DNA from: UMGS1649 sp045651205
Lineage (GTDB): Bacteria; Bacillota; Clostridia; TANB77; CAG-465
Direction of reading: 5' to 3'
NCBI GenBank assembly: GCA_045651205.1
Contig: JAZRSA010000014.1
Span: forward strand, 1 to 31,829
DNA length: 31,829 nt
Below, piece by piece: positions 14,903 to 22,544 of this stretch; the first letter of the stretch is position 1, and every line of letters begins with the position of its first letter. The notes beneath the pieces are model-generated. The model had not been told where the DNA came from. It made no database searches and saw only the letters and a list, made by a program, of their open reading frames with translations. Both the position numbers and the translations under genes were made by a program.

Positions 14903-15232
14903 ATGGTATACAATAAAGTTTTTAAAACTTGTTTATTAATTTCTATAATAGCATTATTAGCAACTACATTTGTTTTTGCAAATACAGATTTAGAAGTTAA
15001 AAATAATGAAATTGTAGGTGGAGCAATGACACTGCTTAAAAACATTCAATTATATTCATGGCCTGTAGCAGTTATAGTATTAGTATATGGTATGTATCAA
15101 TACTATGTTGTTGGTTCAGAAGCTTTTGAACATAAAGTAAGTGGACAAAAACTAATAGTTGGACTTTCAATATTTATGACAATAATTCAATGTCTACCAT
15201 TGGTTTATGCAATAATTACAATTAAAGGCTAA
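14903..15232 (+). CDS. VirB2/TrbC-like small membrane protein
   Basis: The 109-residue protein has a signal-peptide-like start (VFKTCLLISIIALLATTFVF, likely cut after FAN or VFA). Two hydrophobic helices follow (about residues 50-68 and 85-107), separated by a short polar loop GSEAFEHKVSGQK. This signal-plus-helical-hairpin plan and length resemble VirB2/TrbC pilins and related conjugation or secretion subunits, but no motif is decisive. ATG 14903 has GGAGGG. It leads an operon with a TadZ-like ATPase 58 bases downstream, which favours a role in a membrane or secretion apparatus. It could also be an unrelated two-helix membrane protein. Confidence 0.55.
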   Translation: MVYNKVFKTCLLISIIALLATTFVFANTDLEVKNNEIVGGAMTLLKNIQLYSWPVAVIVLVYGMYQYYVVGSEAFEHKVSGQKLIVGLSIFMTIIQCLPLVYAIITIKG

Positions 15233-15290
15233 TGAAAATAGGGTATAAGATATAAACAAAAGAAATTTTGAAAACAAGGGTGGTAACTAA

Positions 15291-17021
15291 ATGAAAGTAT
15301 TATTTGGATTAAATAATGATGATACGGTAAAATCCATAGTAAAATATTACGAGGAAACATACAAGGAAAAGGTAGAGTATAAAAACGTCTATTACTTTAA
15401 ACAAGCGATACAAGAATTAAATAATGCATCATATGATAGAGTGGTGCTATTAGAAAATTTAGAAAAATATCCAACAAACAATCAAGCACAAATAGATGAC
15501 TTTATCTTTCATAATATAGATGCAATGACAGATGAGTTCGATGCAAAGAAAATAGTTTTTATAGCATCGGACAGAAGAGAACTAGGCGACGAGTTCTTAG
15601 CAAAACTATTTAACATAGGTGTATATACAGTATTAACTGGTAGAGATAGAACAAAGAGCAAAACAGCTCAAGCTATTAATACACCAAAAATGAAAAAAGA
15701 TGTAAAACAATATTATGAACATAGCGCTGGAAAGAATGTATATAGCAAAGTTGAAGTTTCAGAAATGGAAATTCAAAGAATTATTAGCTATTATCAAAAT
15801 CAAAAAGGCGATACATCAAAATATGTTGAAATATTTGATAAAATTGGAGCTCAATATACAAATGAGCAATTAAGAATAATAGTAGGATTTTTACCAGCAT
15901 CAGTTAAGGATTTCTTAAAAGAAAACAGCGATAGATATAATCAAGTTTTAATTAATGTGGAAGTAAATCCCGCACCAACAACTCCAGTAAACAATACAGT
16001 TGAAGGTGTAAAAGAAGTTGTGCATATAGAAAAGCAACCAGAAATTATAGAAAAAATAGTTGTAAAACAACAAAATACACAAGCAGCTGTACTAACAAAA
16101 GTTGTTGAAAAAGAAGTTGTTCGTAATGTGTATGAAGTACCTAAAGATTATAAAAAGATAGTATGTATGGTTGGTGCTCCAAAAGTTGGTACAACATTCT
16201 GTATAAATGCAATATCAACAACTCTATATAAGAGAGATGTAAAAGTTGGAATTGTAGACTTAACAAAGAAAAGAGATACATATACACTTTATACATACGA
16301 TAATGAAGGAAAGAGAGCAATAGCTGCAGAAAGTATGAAATATGCATCTAATGGCCTTAACGAACCTTTAATGTATGGTAAATTAAGTATATATACAGGT
16401 ATGCCAGGAGAAGATAGAAGACAATATGATGCAGCTAAGATGTTAGAAACAGTATCTAACAATAATAGCATTGTACTTCTAGATTGTGATTTCTCTACAC
16501 CGGTAGATTATTATAGATTAGCGCAAGAAATTTATGTTATTCAAGATATGGATGTTTTAAATGTTAGCCTTTTAACTATATTCTTAAGGGAAATAAAGGC
16601 TAGAGGAATTCCAATGAATAAGGTAAGAGTAATAATTAACAAGCACGTTAAATGCGCATTAACAGCTATGGATATATTAAATGGTATAGCAGTATACTCA
16701 AGTCCAGATTTAAAAATGTTTGATGATTTATTTGTATCGTCAGAAATGACATATTATACAATACCGTTTGATCAAGAAAACTATGTAAAATATGTTGAAA
16801 TGATGTATAAATATTCAAACACATTCAAATCTTTCACAGATGAGTTTAAAACAAGTATAGAGCAAATTGCCAATATTATATATCCAATTGGTGTGACACA
16901 ATCAAGTGGTAGTAGCCTTATAAATAAATACAAGAAGAATAGTGGTTTAAATTTATTTAAAAAACCAAAAATAACAGAAGTAAAAAGTACATCTTCCGGA
17001 TTCGAGAAGGTTGTAGAATAA
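15291..17021 (+). CDS. CpaE/TadZ-like MinD-superfamily ATPase with altered P-loop
   Basis: The 576-residue protein has an N-terminal receiver-like region (about residues 1-120, alternating strands and helices, with no clear acidic phosphorylation pocket). A helical middle and a Val/Glu-rich linker (about 225-285) follow, then a MinD/ParA-like domain (about 288-540). Its P-loop reads MVGAPKVGTTFC (about 293-304): the early Lys is kept, but the nucleotide-contacting Lys of GKT/S is Thr. A Walker-B-like strand is IVLLDCDFS. Receiver-like plus atypical ATPase is the plan of CpaE/TadZ, which position Tad pilus machines at the pole. No TadA/CpaF, TadB/C or prepilin peptidase is visible here. It is second in the operon with the VirB2-like gene and the degenerate GGDEF gene. 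Confidence 0.7.
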   Translation: MKVLFGLNNDDTVKSIVKYYEETYKEKVEYKNVYYFKQAIQELNNASYDRVVLLENLEKYPTNNQAQIDDFIFHNIDAMTDEFDAKKIVFIASDRRELGDEFLAKLFNIGVYTVLTGRDRTKSKTAQAINTPKMKKDVKQYYEHSAGKNVYSKVEVSEMEIQRIISYYQNQKGDTSKYVEIFDKIGAQYTNEQLRIIVGFLPASVKDFLKENSDRYNQVLINVEVNPAPTTPVNNTVEGVKEVVHIEKQPEIIEKIVVKQQNTQAAVLTKVVEKEVVRNVYEVPKDYKKIVCMVGAPKVGTTFCINAISTTLYKRDVKVGIVDLTKKRDTYTLYTYDNEGKRAIAAESMKYASNGLNEPLMYGKLSIYTGMPGEDRRQYDAAKMLETVSNNNSIVLLDCDFSTPVDYYRLAQEIYVIQDMDVLNVSLLTIFLREIKARGIPMNKVRVIINKHVKCALTAMDILNGIAVYSSPDLKMFDDLFVSSEMTYYTIPFDQENYVKYVEMMYKYSNTFKSFTDEFKTSIEQIANIIYPIGVTQSSGSSLINKYKKNSGLNLFKKPKITEVKSTSSGFEKVVE

Positions 17022-17033
17022 TAGGAGATTAAT

Positions 17034-18095
17034 ATGGTATTTTTAGTAATATTGTTAGCGATAATTATAGTAGCATTAGCAGTACTATTATTTCTATTAT
17101 ATAAAAGAAATAATTACTATAAATTAGCGCTAGGAAATATGGCTGGGTTTGTTATAATGCAAAGAATGTTTGAACTTATGGCATCAGCAATACCAGCATC
17201 AAAGAAAATAGAAGAATTAAATAATATAATTCTTGAAGTATTTAATAGTAAGAGTTCGACAATATCAATATTTGATGGAATGGAATATCACATAAAAGCT
17301 ACAAATGTTGAAGAAGTATTTAGAGAAAGCATTAAGAACTTAGCAGAAGAGCAAAACTTCAAAGCTAACGCTCAAAAAAATATATCTAAATATTTAGTAT
17401 CAGCAGGCGGAAGACTTTTAGGATATAAATCAGCGGTTGAAAGAAGTATTCGTTCAGCGATGTTTTCACCAATATATTATAATGGTATGTATTTAGGCTT
17501 CTGGTTATTAGAAGACGATGCAGAAAACGCATATGATTCTATATCTAAAGAAGAATTAGCAAAACTTAAAGACCACATTGGTGTATTTATAGAAAACGTT
17601 CTAAGTCAAGAATCAATTGAAGGTGCATATAATACAGATAAACAAACTGGATTCTATAACAACCTTTACTTGTATTCAAACGTAAGACAAAGAACAACAA
17701 CTGAAAACAATTCAGTACTTACATTAATGCAACTTGCTAACCTAGGAGATATAAACAATACATATGGAAGAGAAGTTGGTAATAGACTTCTAGAAAGAGC
17801 AGCTAATTTAATTAAAGATATATTTAGTAATGAACACATCTTTATTAGATATAGCGGAAGTAAGTTCTGTATAGTAAGTTTAGGAATTGGAGCTGAATCT
17901 TTACATTCAACAGTTGAAAGATTCATAAGCAATGTAAAAATGGAAGAAGAAATTGCCAGAGGCGAGAAAGTTTCTTTAAATATAAATGTTGTAATGCATA
18001 ATATACAACAACAAAGTAATATAGATAGAGAATTAAATAAAATGTCTAATTACTTAGATGGAATGACAGATACAAATACAATAAAAATAATATAA
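17034..18095 (+). CDS. Membrane-anchored GAF-like + degenerate GGDEF protein
   Basis: The 353-residue protein has one N-terminal transmembrane helix (about 2-23), a GAF-like sensor region (about 55-190) and a GGDEF fold (about 200-345). The fold is shown by DKQTGFYNN (in place of D-x-LTGLYNR) and LGDINNTYGREVGNRLL (the usual D-x-N-x-x-x-G-x-x-x-GD region). The signature reads SGSKF (274-278) instead of GGDEF, losing the metal-binding acid and the Gly pair. Diguanylate cyclase activity is unlikely; it may bind GTP or c-di-GMP or act as a scaffold. GGAGA precedes ATG 17034, 12 bases after the ATPase stop, so the two probably act together. Confidence 0.8.
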   Translation: MVFLVILLAIIIVALAVLLFLLYKRNNYYKLALGNMAGFVIMQRMFELMASAIPASKKIEELNNIILEVFNSKSSTISIFDGMEYHIKATNVEEVFRESIKNLAEEQNFKANAQKNISKYLVSAGGRLLGYKSAVERSIRSAMFSPIYYNGMYLGFWLLEDDAENAYDSISKEELAKLKDHIGVFIENVLSQESIEGAYNTDKQTGFYNNLYLYSNVRQRTTTENNSVLTLMQLANLGDINNTYGREVGNRLLERAANLIKDIFSNEHIFIRYSGSKFCIVSLGIGAESLHSTVERFISNVKMEEEIARGEKVSLNINVVMHNIQQQSNIDRELNKMSNYLDGMTDTNTIKII

Positions 18096-18125
18096 TAGAT
18101 ATTGTATAAGAAAGGAGGAATAAAT

Positions 18126-18371
18126 ATGGATCAACACACAGCCGTATTTAGTCCACAAAAAGAAGAGTCAAAAAGAGTAAGAGAGATAATGGAACAAGTG
18201 GTAGCAGCTCTTAAGGATAAGGGGTATGAACCGGTTAGCCAAATTATCGGATACATATTATCAGGAGATCCAACATATATTACTTCTCACAATAATGCAA
18301 GAGCATTAATTTGCAAAGTTGAAAGAGATGAATTGTTAGAGGAAATGATAAATAGCTACTTAAACAACTAA
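18126..18371 (+). CDS. ireB: IreB family regulatory phosphoprotein (UPF0297)
   Basis: This 81-residue protein is the UPF0297/DUF965 family: TAVFSPQKEES at the start, GYEPVSQIIGYILSGDPTYI in the middle and RALICKVERDELLEEMI near the end. In Enterococcus, IreB is phosphorylated on N-terminal Thr residues by the PASTA kinase IreK and tunes cephalosporin resistance; Thr5 is the candidate here. I chose ATG 18126 because of AAAGGAGGA; a TTG at 18102 lies before that site. The ireB-ruvX-DUF1292 order is conserved in Firmicutes; here the trio sits behind the degenerate GGDEF gene with no terminator. Confidence 0.95.
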   Translation: MDQHTAVFSPQKEESKRVREIMEQVVAALKDKGYEPVSQIIGYILSGDPTYITSHNNARALICKVERDELLEEMINSYLNN

Positions 18372-18379
18372 GGTGACTT

Positions 18380-18796
18380 ATGGGAAAAATATTAGCTATA
18401 GATTATGGCATGGCAAGAGTAGGTCTTGCAATAACTGATGCTTTAAAGATAACAGCTCAACCTATGGATACTCTAGAGACAAAGGGAGATGCAGATATCT
18501 TAATAAACAAAATAAAAGATATAATGGCTTCTTCAAAACTAGATGAAGTAGTAATCGGATATCCAAAACATATGAATGGAGATTTATCTGAAACTGCTAA
18601 AAAAATAGATGAAGTAATCGTTAAAATTGAAGCATTGGGTCTAAAAGTAGTAAAGTGGGATGAACGTTTAACAACGGTTATGGCCTACAATACTATGAAA
18701 GAAATGGGAATCAAACAAAAAGATAAAAAGGTTCACGCGGATAGACTTGCAGCTATGTACATATTACAAGACTACATGCGTAGTCAAAATTATTAG
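18380..18796 (+). CDS. ruvX: RuvX/YqgF nuclease (putative Holliday junction resolvase)
   Basis: This 138-residue RNase H-fold protein is implicated in pre-16S rRNA 5' maturation and proposed as a Holliday junction resolvase. Catalytic acids are visible: Asp8 in LAIDYGMARVGLA, Glu95 in WDERLTTV and Asp121 in HADRLAAMYIL. The VVIGYPKHMNGDLSE loop is the family's GLP-type motif. The start ATG 18380 follows ireB by 8 bases with a short AAGGTGA site. Length is normal. Confidence 0.96.
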   Translation: MGKILAIDYGMARVGLAITDALKITAQPMDTLETKGDADILINKIKDIMASSKLDEVVIGYPKHMNGDLSETAKKIDEVIVKIEALGLKVVKWDERLTTVMAYNTMKEMGIKQKDKKVHADRLAAMYILQDYMRSQNY

Positions 18797-18850
18797 AATA
18801 TATTTGCTATTTTAGCAAATAATATTATAAAGAATTTGGAGGAATTAAAA

Positions 18851-19186
18851 ATGGGAGAAAATTGTAAACACGATTGTTGTTCTTGCGCAGGATGCGGACA
18901 TGATCACGAACACGATGTAGAAGAAATGGAAACAGGAATATTAACATTTGTTGACGATGAAGGAAACGATGTTAGATTCGAAATACTAGATGTAGTAACT
19001 TTAGATGAAAAAGAATACTTAGTAGTATTACCAGTTGATGAAACTGAAGGTGGCGTTTTAATTCTTGAAATAAAACAAGAAGACGGCGAAGAAGTTTATG
19101 ACACAGTTATGGATGATGAAGAAGCTGAAAAAGTATTTGCTAAATTCCAAGAAGAATATGGCAATGACGAAGAAGATGCTGAATAA
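18851..19186 (+). CDS. DUF1292 protein with Cys/His-rich N-terminus
   Basis: The 111-residue acidic protein has the DUF1292 core (ILTFVDDEGNDVRFEILDVV, EYLVVLPVDE, YDTVMDDEEAEKVFAKFQEE), the YrzB-like third member of the ireB-ruvX cluster, of unknown function. Unusual here is an N-terminal extension with CKHDCCSCAGCGHDHEHD (residues 5-22), five Cys and four His in 18 residues, a strong candidate metal-binding patch. I chose ATG 18851 for its GGAGG site; TTG 18836 precedes it. The terminator at 19211 ends the operon. Confidence 0.88.
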   Translation: MGENCKHDCCSCAGCGHDHEHDVEEMETGILTFVDDEGNDVRFEILDVVTLDEKEYLVVLPVDETEGGVLILEIKQEDGEEVYDTVMDDEEAEKVFAKFQEEYGNDEEDAE

Positions 19187-19210
19187 TCTACAATAAAATA
19201 TAAAATGAAG

Positions 19211-19235
19211 TAAGGGCGAAGGCCCTTATTTTTAT
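19211..19235 (+). terminator. Terminator after DUF1292 gene
   Basis: TAAGGGC and GCCCTTA around a GAAG tetraloop, then TTTTTAT. Confidence 0.93.
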
Positions 19236-19241
19236 GCCTGA

Positions 19242-19270
19242 TTGACATAATACTATTCCTGTGATAAAAT
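19242..19270 (+). promoter_or_regulatory. Consensus sigma-A promoter for the WG-repeat cassette
   Basis: TTGACA (perfect -35) and TAAAAT with a 17-base spacer and TG one base before the -10. It is the strongest-looking promoter of the window. Confidence 0.88.
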
Positions 19271-19319
19271 AGTAGCAGTAAAAAAATAAAATCTTAGTTT
19301 AATTAAATTGGAGGACAAG

Positions 19320-20132
19320 ATGGAAATTTTAAAGGCGATGTTTAAGAACAAGAAATATGTTGCAAACAAGAAAGGACGGAAAGTAACAGATAAATATGAT
19401 GTTATAGAATTGCATGAACATAGGAAGGTTATTGTAGCGGTTTGTAGAAACCATTGCGGTATTCCAATAAGAAGAAAAATCTACATATGGGATAAGGCAA
19501 CGGAAAAAGCGCTAGACTACGGTAATATCCAGTCATATACCAAGATGGATAACGGTATGTTCGTGCTTAAGGTGGACGGAGAGCTCGTTTTATATGATAT
19601 GAATGGTGAGTATGTTCGTAGAGACATTACATACTATTTGAAATGTAATGGCACGGATTTGTACATCATAAAACTCGAAGATAAGTACTACTTTGCTACC
19701 ACGGAATTTAACATCTTAGCCGGGCCTTTTCTTAGCGCAAAAGAATTTGACCATTATGGTTATGCTGTCGTTCAGAAGGACAATGAGTACTTCACACTTT
19801 TAACGAAGGGATTAAAAGAAGTCTTTGATGTTATACAGTGTGAGGAGTTAAAAGCACTTTCAAAAGACTTTTTCCTTGTAAGGAAAAATGGCAAGTATGG
19901 TGTTATAAACAAAGAAAAAAGAGAAATTATTCCTGCGCTTTACGATAGAATTCAGTGTAAGGGTAACAATCATTTTGAATTGTTATATAACAGAAAACTT
20001 GGTCTTGCAGATATCAAGGGCAATATTATCTTTGAATGTCTTTATGATGAAATCATGGAAACACCGGATAAGTTTGTTGTAAAAGATTTCGCAAGAATAG
20101 AGAGTGGTAAAACGCTCGAAACTGAAAAATAA
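19320..20132 (+). CDS. WG-repeat protein 1
   Basis: The 270-residue protein contains WG-type beta repeats, best seen at RKNGKYGVINKEKREIIPAL followed by YDRIQ (about residues 194-218) and at NRKLGLADIKGNIIFECLYD (about 227-246). Weaker copies come earlier (GFVLKVDGELVLYDMNGEY-like). Such repeats form small beta modules in bacterial proteins of mostly unknown role. No signal peptide or membrane segment is seen, so it is probably cytosolic. ATG 19320 follows GGAGG. It ends with ETPDKFVVKDF, nearly the same as its neighbour, so the two genes arose by duplication. Codon use (CTT, AAG, GAG, CGG) is less AT-biased than the flanking operons. Confidence 0.8.
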   Translation: MEILKAMFKNKKYVANKKGRKVTDKYDVIELHEHRKVIVAVCRNHCGIPIRRKIYIWDKATEKALDYGNIQSYTKMDNGMFVLKVDGELVLYDMNGEYVRRDITYYLKCNGTDLYIIKLEDKYYFATTEFNILAGPFLSAKEFDHYGYAVVQKDNEYFTLLTKGLKEVFDVIQCEELKALSKDFFLVRKNGKYGVINKEKREIIPALYDRIQCKGNNHFELLYNRKLGLADIKGNIIFECLYDEIMETPDKFVVKDFARIESGKTLETEK

Positions 20133-20148
20133 TTTTAAGGAGGATTAT

Positions 20149-20994
20149 ATGAGAATTACACACGGCAAAACAGATTCTCCTAAACCTGTACATGGTCAGT
20201 TCTCTAATCGGACGTGGCTTGTAAATAGTAGAGGAGAAAGAATAACACCCAAGTTTAAAATCATATGCGATTATCGCAAAGATGGTTTTGTTCTTTATAG
20301 AACAAGCGTAGGATATTTTCTTTGCCACAGTATGCAAGAGGATATCATATTTCAGAACAGCTATCCCAACGCAGATGTTAATATTCACAAGGTAGATGAA
20401 CATATGTATAAGCTTGTGCACAACACATTTGGTTGGAAAGTAACACTGTATACTCAGTACGGGAAGGAGATAACAGACAAGTATACTTGCGTACGTGGGA
20501 TAAAAAGTGGCCTTTGTGCAACCGAGTATAAAGGTAAATATGGTTTCATCGATGGTGATGCAAACGAGATTATTCCTTTTAAGTACAAGCATGTAGAAGA
20601 CTTCACAGATGATGGATATGCAATTGTAACCTGCGAAGACGATATGAAAACTGTTATAGATACAAGGGGAAAAGAACTCTTTGATCCGGTTGATGCATAT
20701 CGTATGGATTTCTTAACGCCCACTCTTCTTAAAGTAAACATGAGAAGAGGCAAGGTTGGAGTTATGGATCTTGAGGGTAATTTTATTGCAGATCCAATCT
20801 ACGATGATCTTTGGATGCGTTCAGGACACATTCAAACCAAATATGGCTTAAAATTTGGTCTTATTACCGTAACAGGTGAGGTTGAGTTTGAATGTATGTA
20901 CCCGGAAATCATCGAGACACCGGATAAGTTTGTTGTTCAAGATTTCTATAAAACAGAAATCCAAAAAACAAGAGAAGTAAATAAGCAAAAATAA
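20149..20994 (+). CDS. WG-repeat protein 2
   Basis: The 281-residue paralog of the preceding gene has clearer repeats: KGKYGFIDGDANEIIPFKYK (about residues 127-146), RRGKVGVMDLEGNFIADPIY (about 201-220) and KFGLITVTGEVEFECMY. It shares the closing block ETPDKFVVQDF. ATG 20149 follows AAGGAGGA, 16 bases after the first gene's stop, so they are co-transcribed. No export signal is visible. Function is unknown; WG-repeat proteins in other bacteria have been linked to cell-surface, toxin-associated or regulatory roles, none of which can be assigned here. Confidence 0.82.
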   Translation: MRITHGKTDSPKPVHGQFSNRTWLVNSRGERITPKFKIICDYRKDGFVLYRTSVGYFLCHSMQEDIIFQNSYPNADVNIHKVDEHMYKLVHNTFGWKVTLYTQYGKEITDKYTCVRGIKSGLCATEYKGKYGFIDGDANEIIPFKYKHVEDFTDDGYAIVTCEDDMKTVIDTRGKELFDPVDAYRMDFLTPTLLKVNMRRGKVGVMDLEGNFIADPIYDDLWMRSGHIQTKYGLKFGLITVTGEVEFECMYPEIIETPDKFVVQDFYKTEIQKTREVNKQK

Positions 20995-21007
20995 GGAGGA
21001 AAACAAC

Positions 21008-21157
21008 ATGAAAGCTAACTATGGTAAAAAGAAGGGTGGAAGCGCTCCGCGGCCGATAGCTTCTACTATCCCGAGCAACGTGAAACAGCAGAATCTTAAG
21101 ATGAATGCAAATCCCAAGAAAAATCAGATGCGGATTAACAAAAGAGGCCGCACCTAA
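21008..21157 (+). CDS. 49-residue basic peptide ending the WG cassette
   Basis: ATG 21008 has a strong AAGGAGGA site 14 bases after the second WG gene. The 49 codons encode a very basic, probably disordered peptide (KKKGGSAPRPIAS near the start, PKKNQMRINKRGRT at the end; about 12 Lys/Arg, no Asp or Glu). It could bind nucleic acid or an acidic partner such as the WG proteins. It shares their codon style and is closed by a terminator, so it is a real third gene rather than chance. No family is recognised. Confidence 0.68.
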   Translation: MKANYGKKKGGSAPRPIASTIPSNVKQQNLKMNANPKKNQMRINKRGRT

Positions 21158-21169
21158 AACTTAATAGAG

Positions 21170-21198
21170 AAAGAGCAGAGTTAAAACTCTGCTCTTTT
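21170..21198 (+). terminator. Terminator after the WG cassette
   Basis: GAGCAGAG and CTCTGCTC around TTAAAA, followed by TTTT. Confidence 0.9.
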
Positions 21199-21268
21199 CG
21201 TGTTTAAATACTGGATTAGTTAATTAAAATATAGTATAATATATATTATGTAAATTAAGGAGAAAAAG

Positions 21269-22543
21269 ATGGAAGAATTAAAAATTAAAGCATATAAAAA
21301 CTTTGGCTTATCTGAAAGAGTAATAAGCTTAGCAGAAGAATGCGAAAAAGAAATACAAGATAGATTTGATGAAATAGAAGCTATATCTTTATATAATACA
21401 ACAAAAGTATTAAACGCATTTAAAGAAGCAAGAATAAGCGATACACATTTCAAAGCAACAACCGGTTACGGCTATGACGATATAGGTCGTGAAGCTATAG
21501 AAAAAGTGTATGCAGATATATTTAAAGCAGAAGATGCATTAGTTAGAATAAATTTTGTAAACGGAACACACTCATTAAGTACAGCACTTCAAGGTAATCT
21601 TATGCCTGGAGATTTGCTTGTAAGTGTTACAGGTGCACCATATGATACTTTAGCTGAAACAGTAGGTATAGTAGAAAACAGTATGTCTTTAATGGCTATG
21701 GGGGTAAAATATAAACAAGTAGAACTTAAAGATGGATATATGGATATACCAGCTATAGAAGAAGTAATTAGAAACAACAAAGTTAAAATGGTGTTTATTG
21801 GACGTTCTAGAGGATATGCAACAAGACCTTCTCAACCAATATCTAAAATTAAAGAAGCAATAGAAGCTATTAAAAATATAGATAAAGATGTAATAGTAAT
21901 GGTAGATAACTGCTATGGAGAATTTGTTGAAACTCTTGAACCAACAGAAGTTGGAGCGGATTTAATAGCAGGGTCTTTAATTAAAAACTTAGGTGGTGGC
22001 CTTTGTGAAACAGGTGGATATATAGTAGGAAGAAAAGATTTAGTAGAAAATGCTGCTAAAAGACTTACTGCACCTGGAATTGGTAAAGAATGTGGAGCAA
22101 CTTTAGGTAAGAACAAAGAAATTCTTCAAGGATTATTTATGGCACCACAAGCAGTAATGAATGCGGTTAAGACTGCTACATTATCTGGAGCTATATTAGA
22201 AAAGTTAGGGTATGAGACTAGTCCAACGAAAGAAGAAGCAAGAACAGATATAATAGAGTCTGTAATATTTAACGATAGACAAAAATTAATATCTTTCATT
22301 CAAGGAATACAAATGGCAAGTCCAGTAGATGGATTTGTATTACCAGAACCATGGGCAATGCCTGGCTACAGTGATGAAGTAATAATGGCAGCAGGTACAT
22401 TTGTAAGTGGAGCATCAATAGAATTATCTGCAGATGCACCAGTTAAAGCTCCATATGCAGTATTTATGCAAGGTGGTTTAACATATGAAAGTGCTAAACT
22501 TGGAATTCTAACTGCTATAGATAGAATGCTAAGAGGTGAATAA
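21269..22543 (+). CDS. PLP-dependent enzyme, methionine gamma-lyase/aluminium-resistance (YnbB) family
   Basis: The 424-residue fold-type I PLP enzyme matches the YnbB/'aluminium resistance protein' family. Key marks are ATTGYGYDDIGRE (64-76), NGTHSLSTALQGNLMPGD (98-115), VTGAPYDTL, MVDNCYGEFVE with Asp223 for the PLP ring nitrogen, and GSLIKNLGGG with Lys239 as the likely Schiff-base lysine. It is annotated in relatives as methionine gamma-lyase-like, but the natural substrate is not settled. ATG 21269 has AAGGAG. It is first of four tightly packed genes (the next start is 2 bases after its stop). Confidence 0.92.
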   Translation: MEELKIKAYKNFGLSERVISLAEECEKEIQDRFDEIEAISLYNTTKVLNAFKEARISDTHFKATTGYGYDDIGREAIEKVYADIFKAEDALVRINFVNGTHSLSTALQGNLMPGDLLVSVTGAPYDTLAETVGIVENSMSLMAMGVKYKQVELKDGYMDIPAIEEVIRNNKVKMVFIGRSRGYATRPSQPISKIKEAIEAIKNIDKDVIVMVDNCYGEFVETLEPTEVGADLIAGSLIKNLGGGLCETGGYIVGRKDLVENAAKRLTAPGIGKECGATLGKNKEILQGLFMAPQAVMNAVKTATLSGAILEKLGYETSPTKEEARTDIIESVIFNDRQKLISFIQGIQMASPVDGFVLPEPWAMPGYSDEVIMAAGTFVSGASIELSADAPVKAPYAVFMQGGLTYESAKLGILTAIDRMLRGE

Positions 22544-22544
22544 T

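Noticed and set aside
20053..20592. A 179-codon open frame on the minus strand across both WG-repeat genes, with others such as 20454-20753.
   Set aside because: It has no ribosome binding site and a Cys/Ile/Tyr-rich composition typical of antisense reading, and it crosses two well-supported genes.
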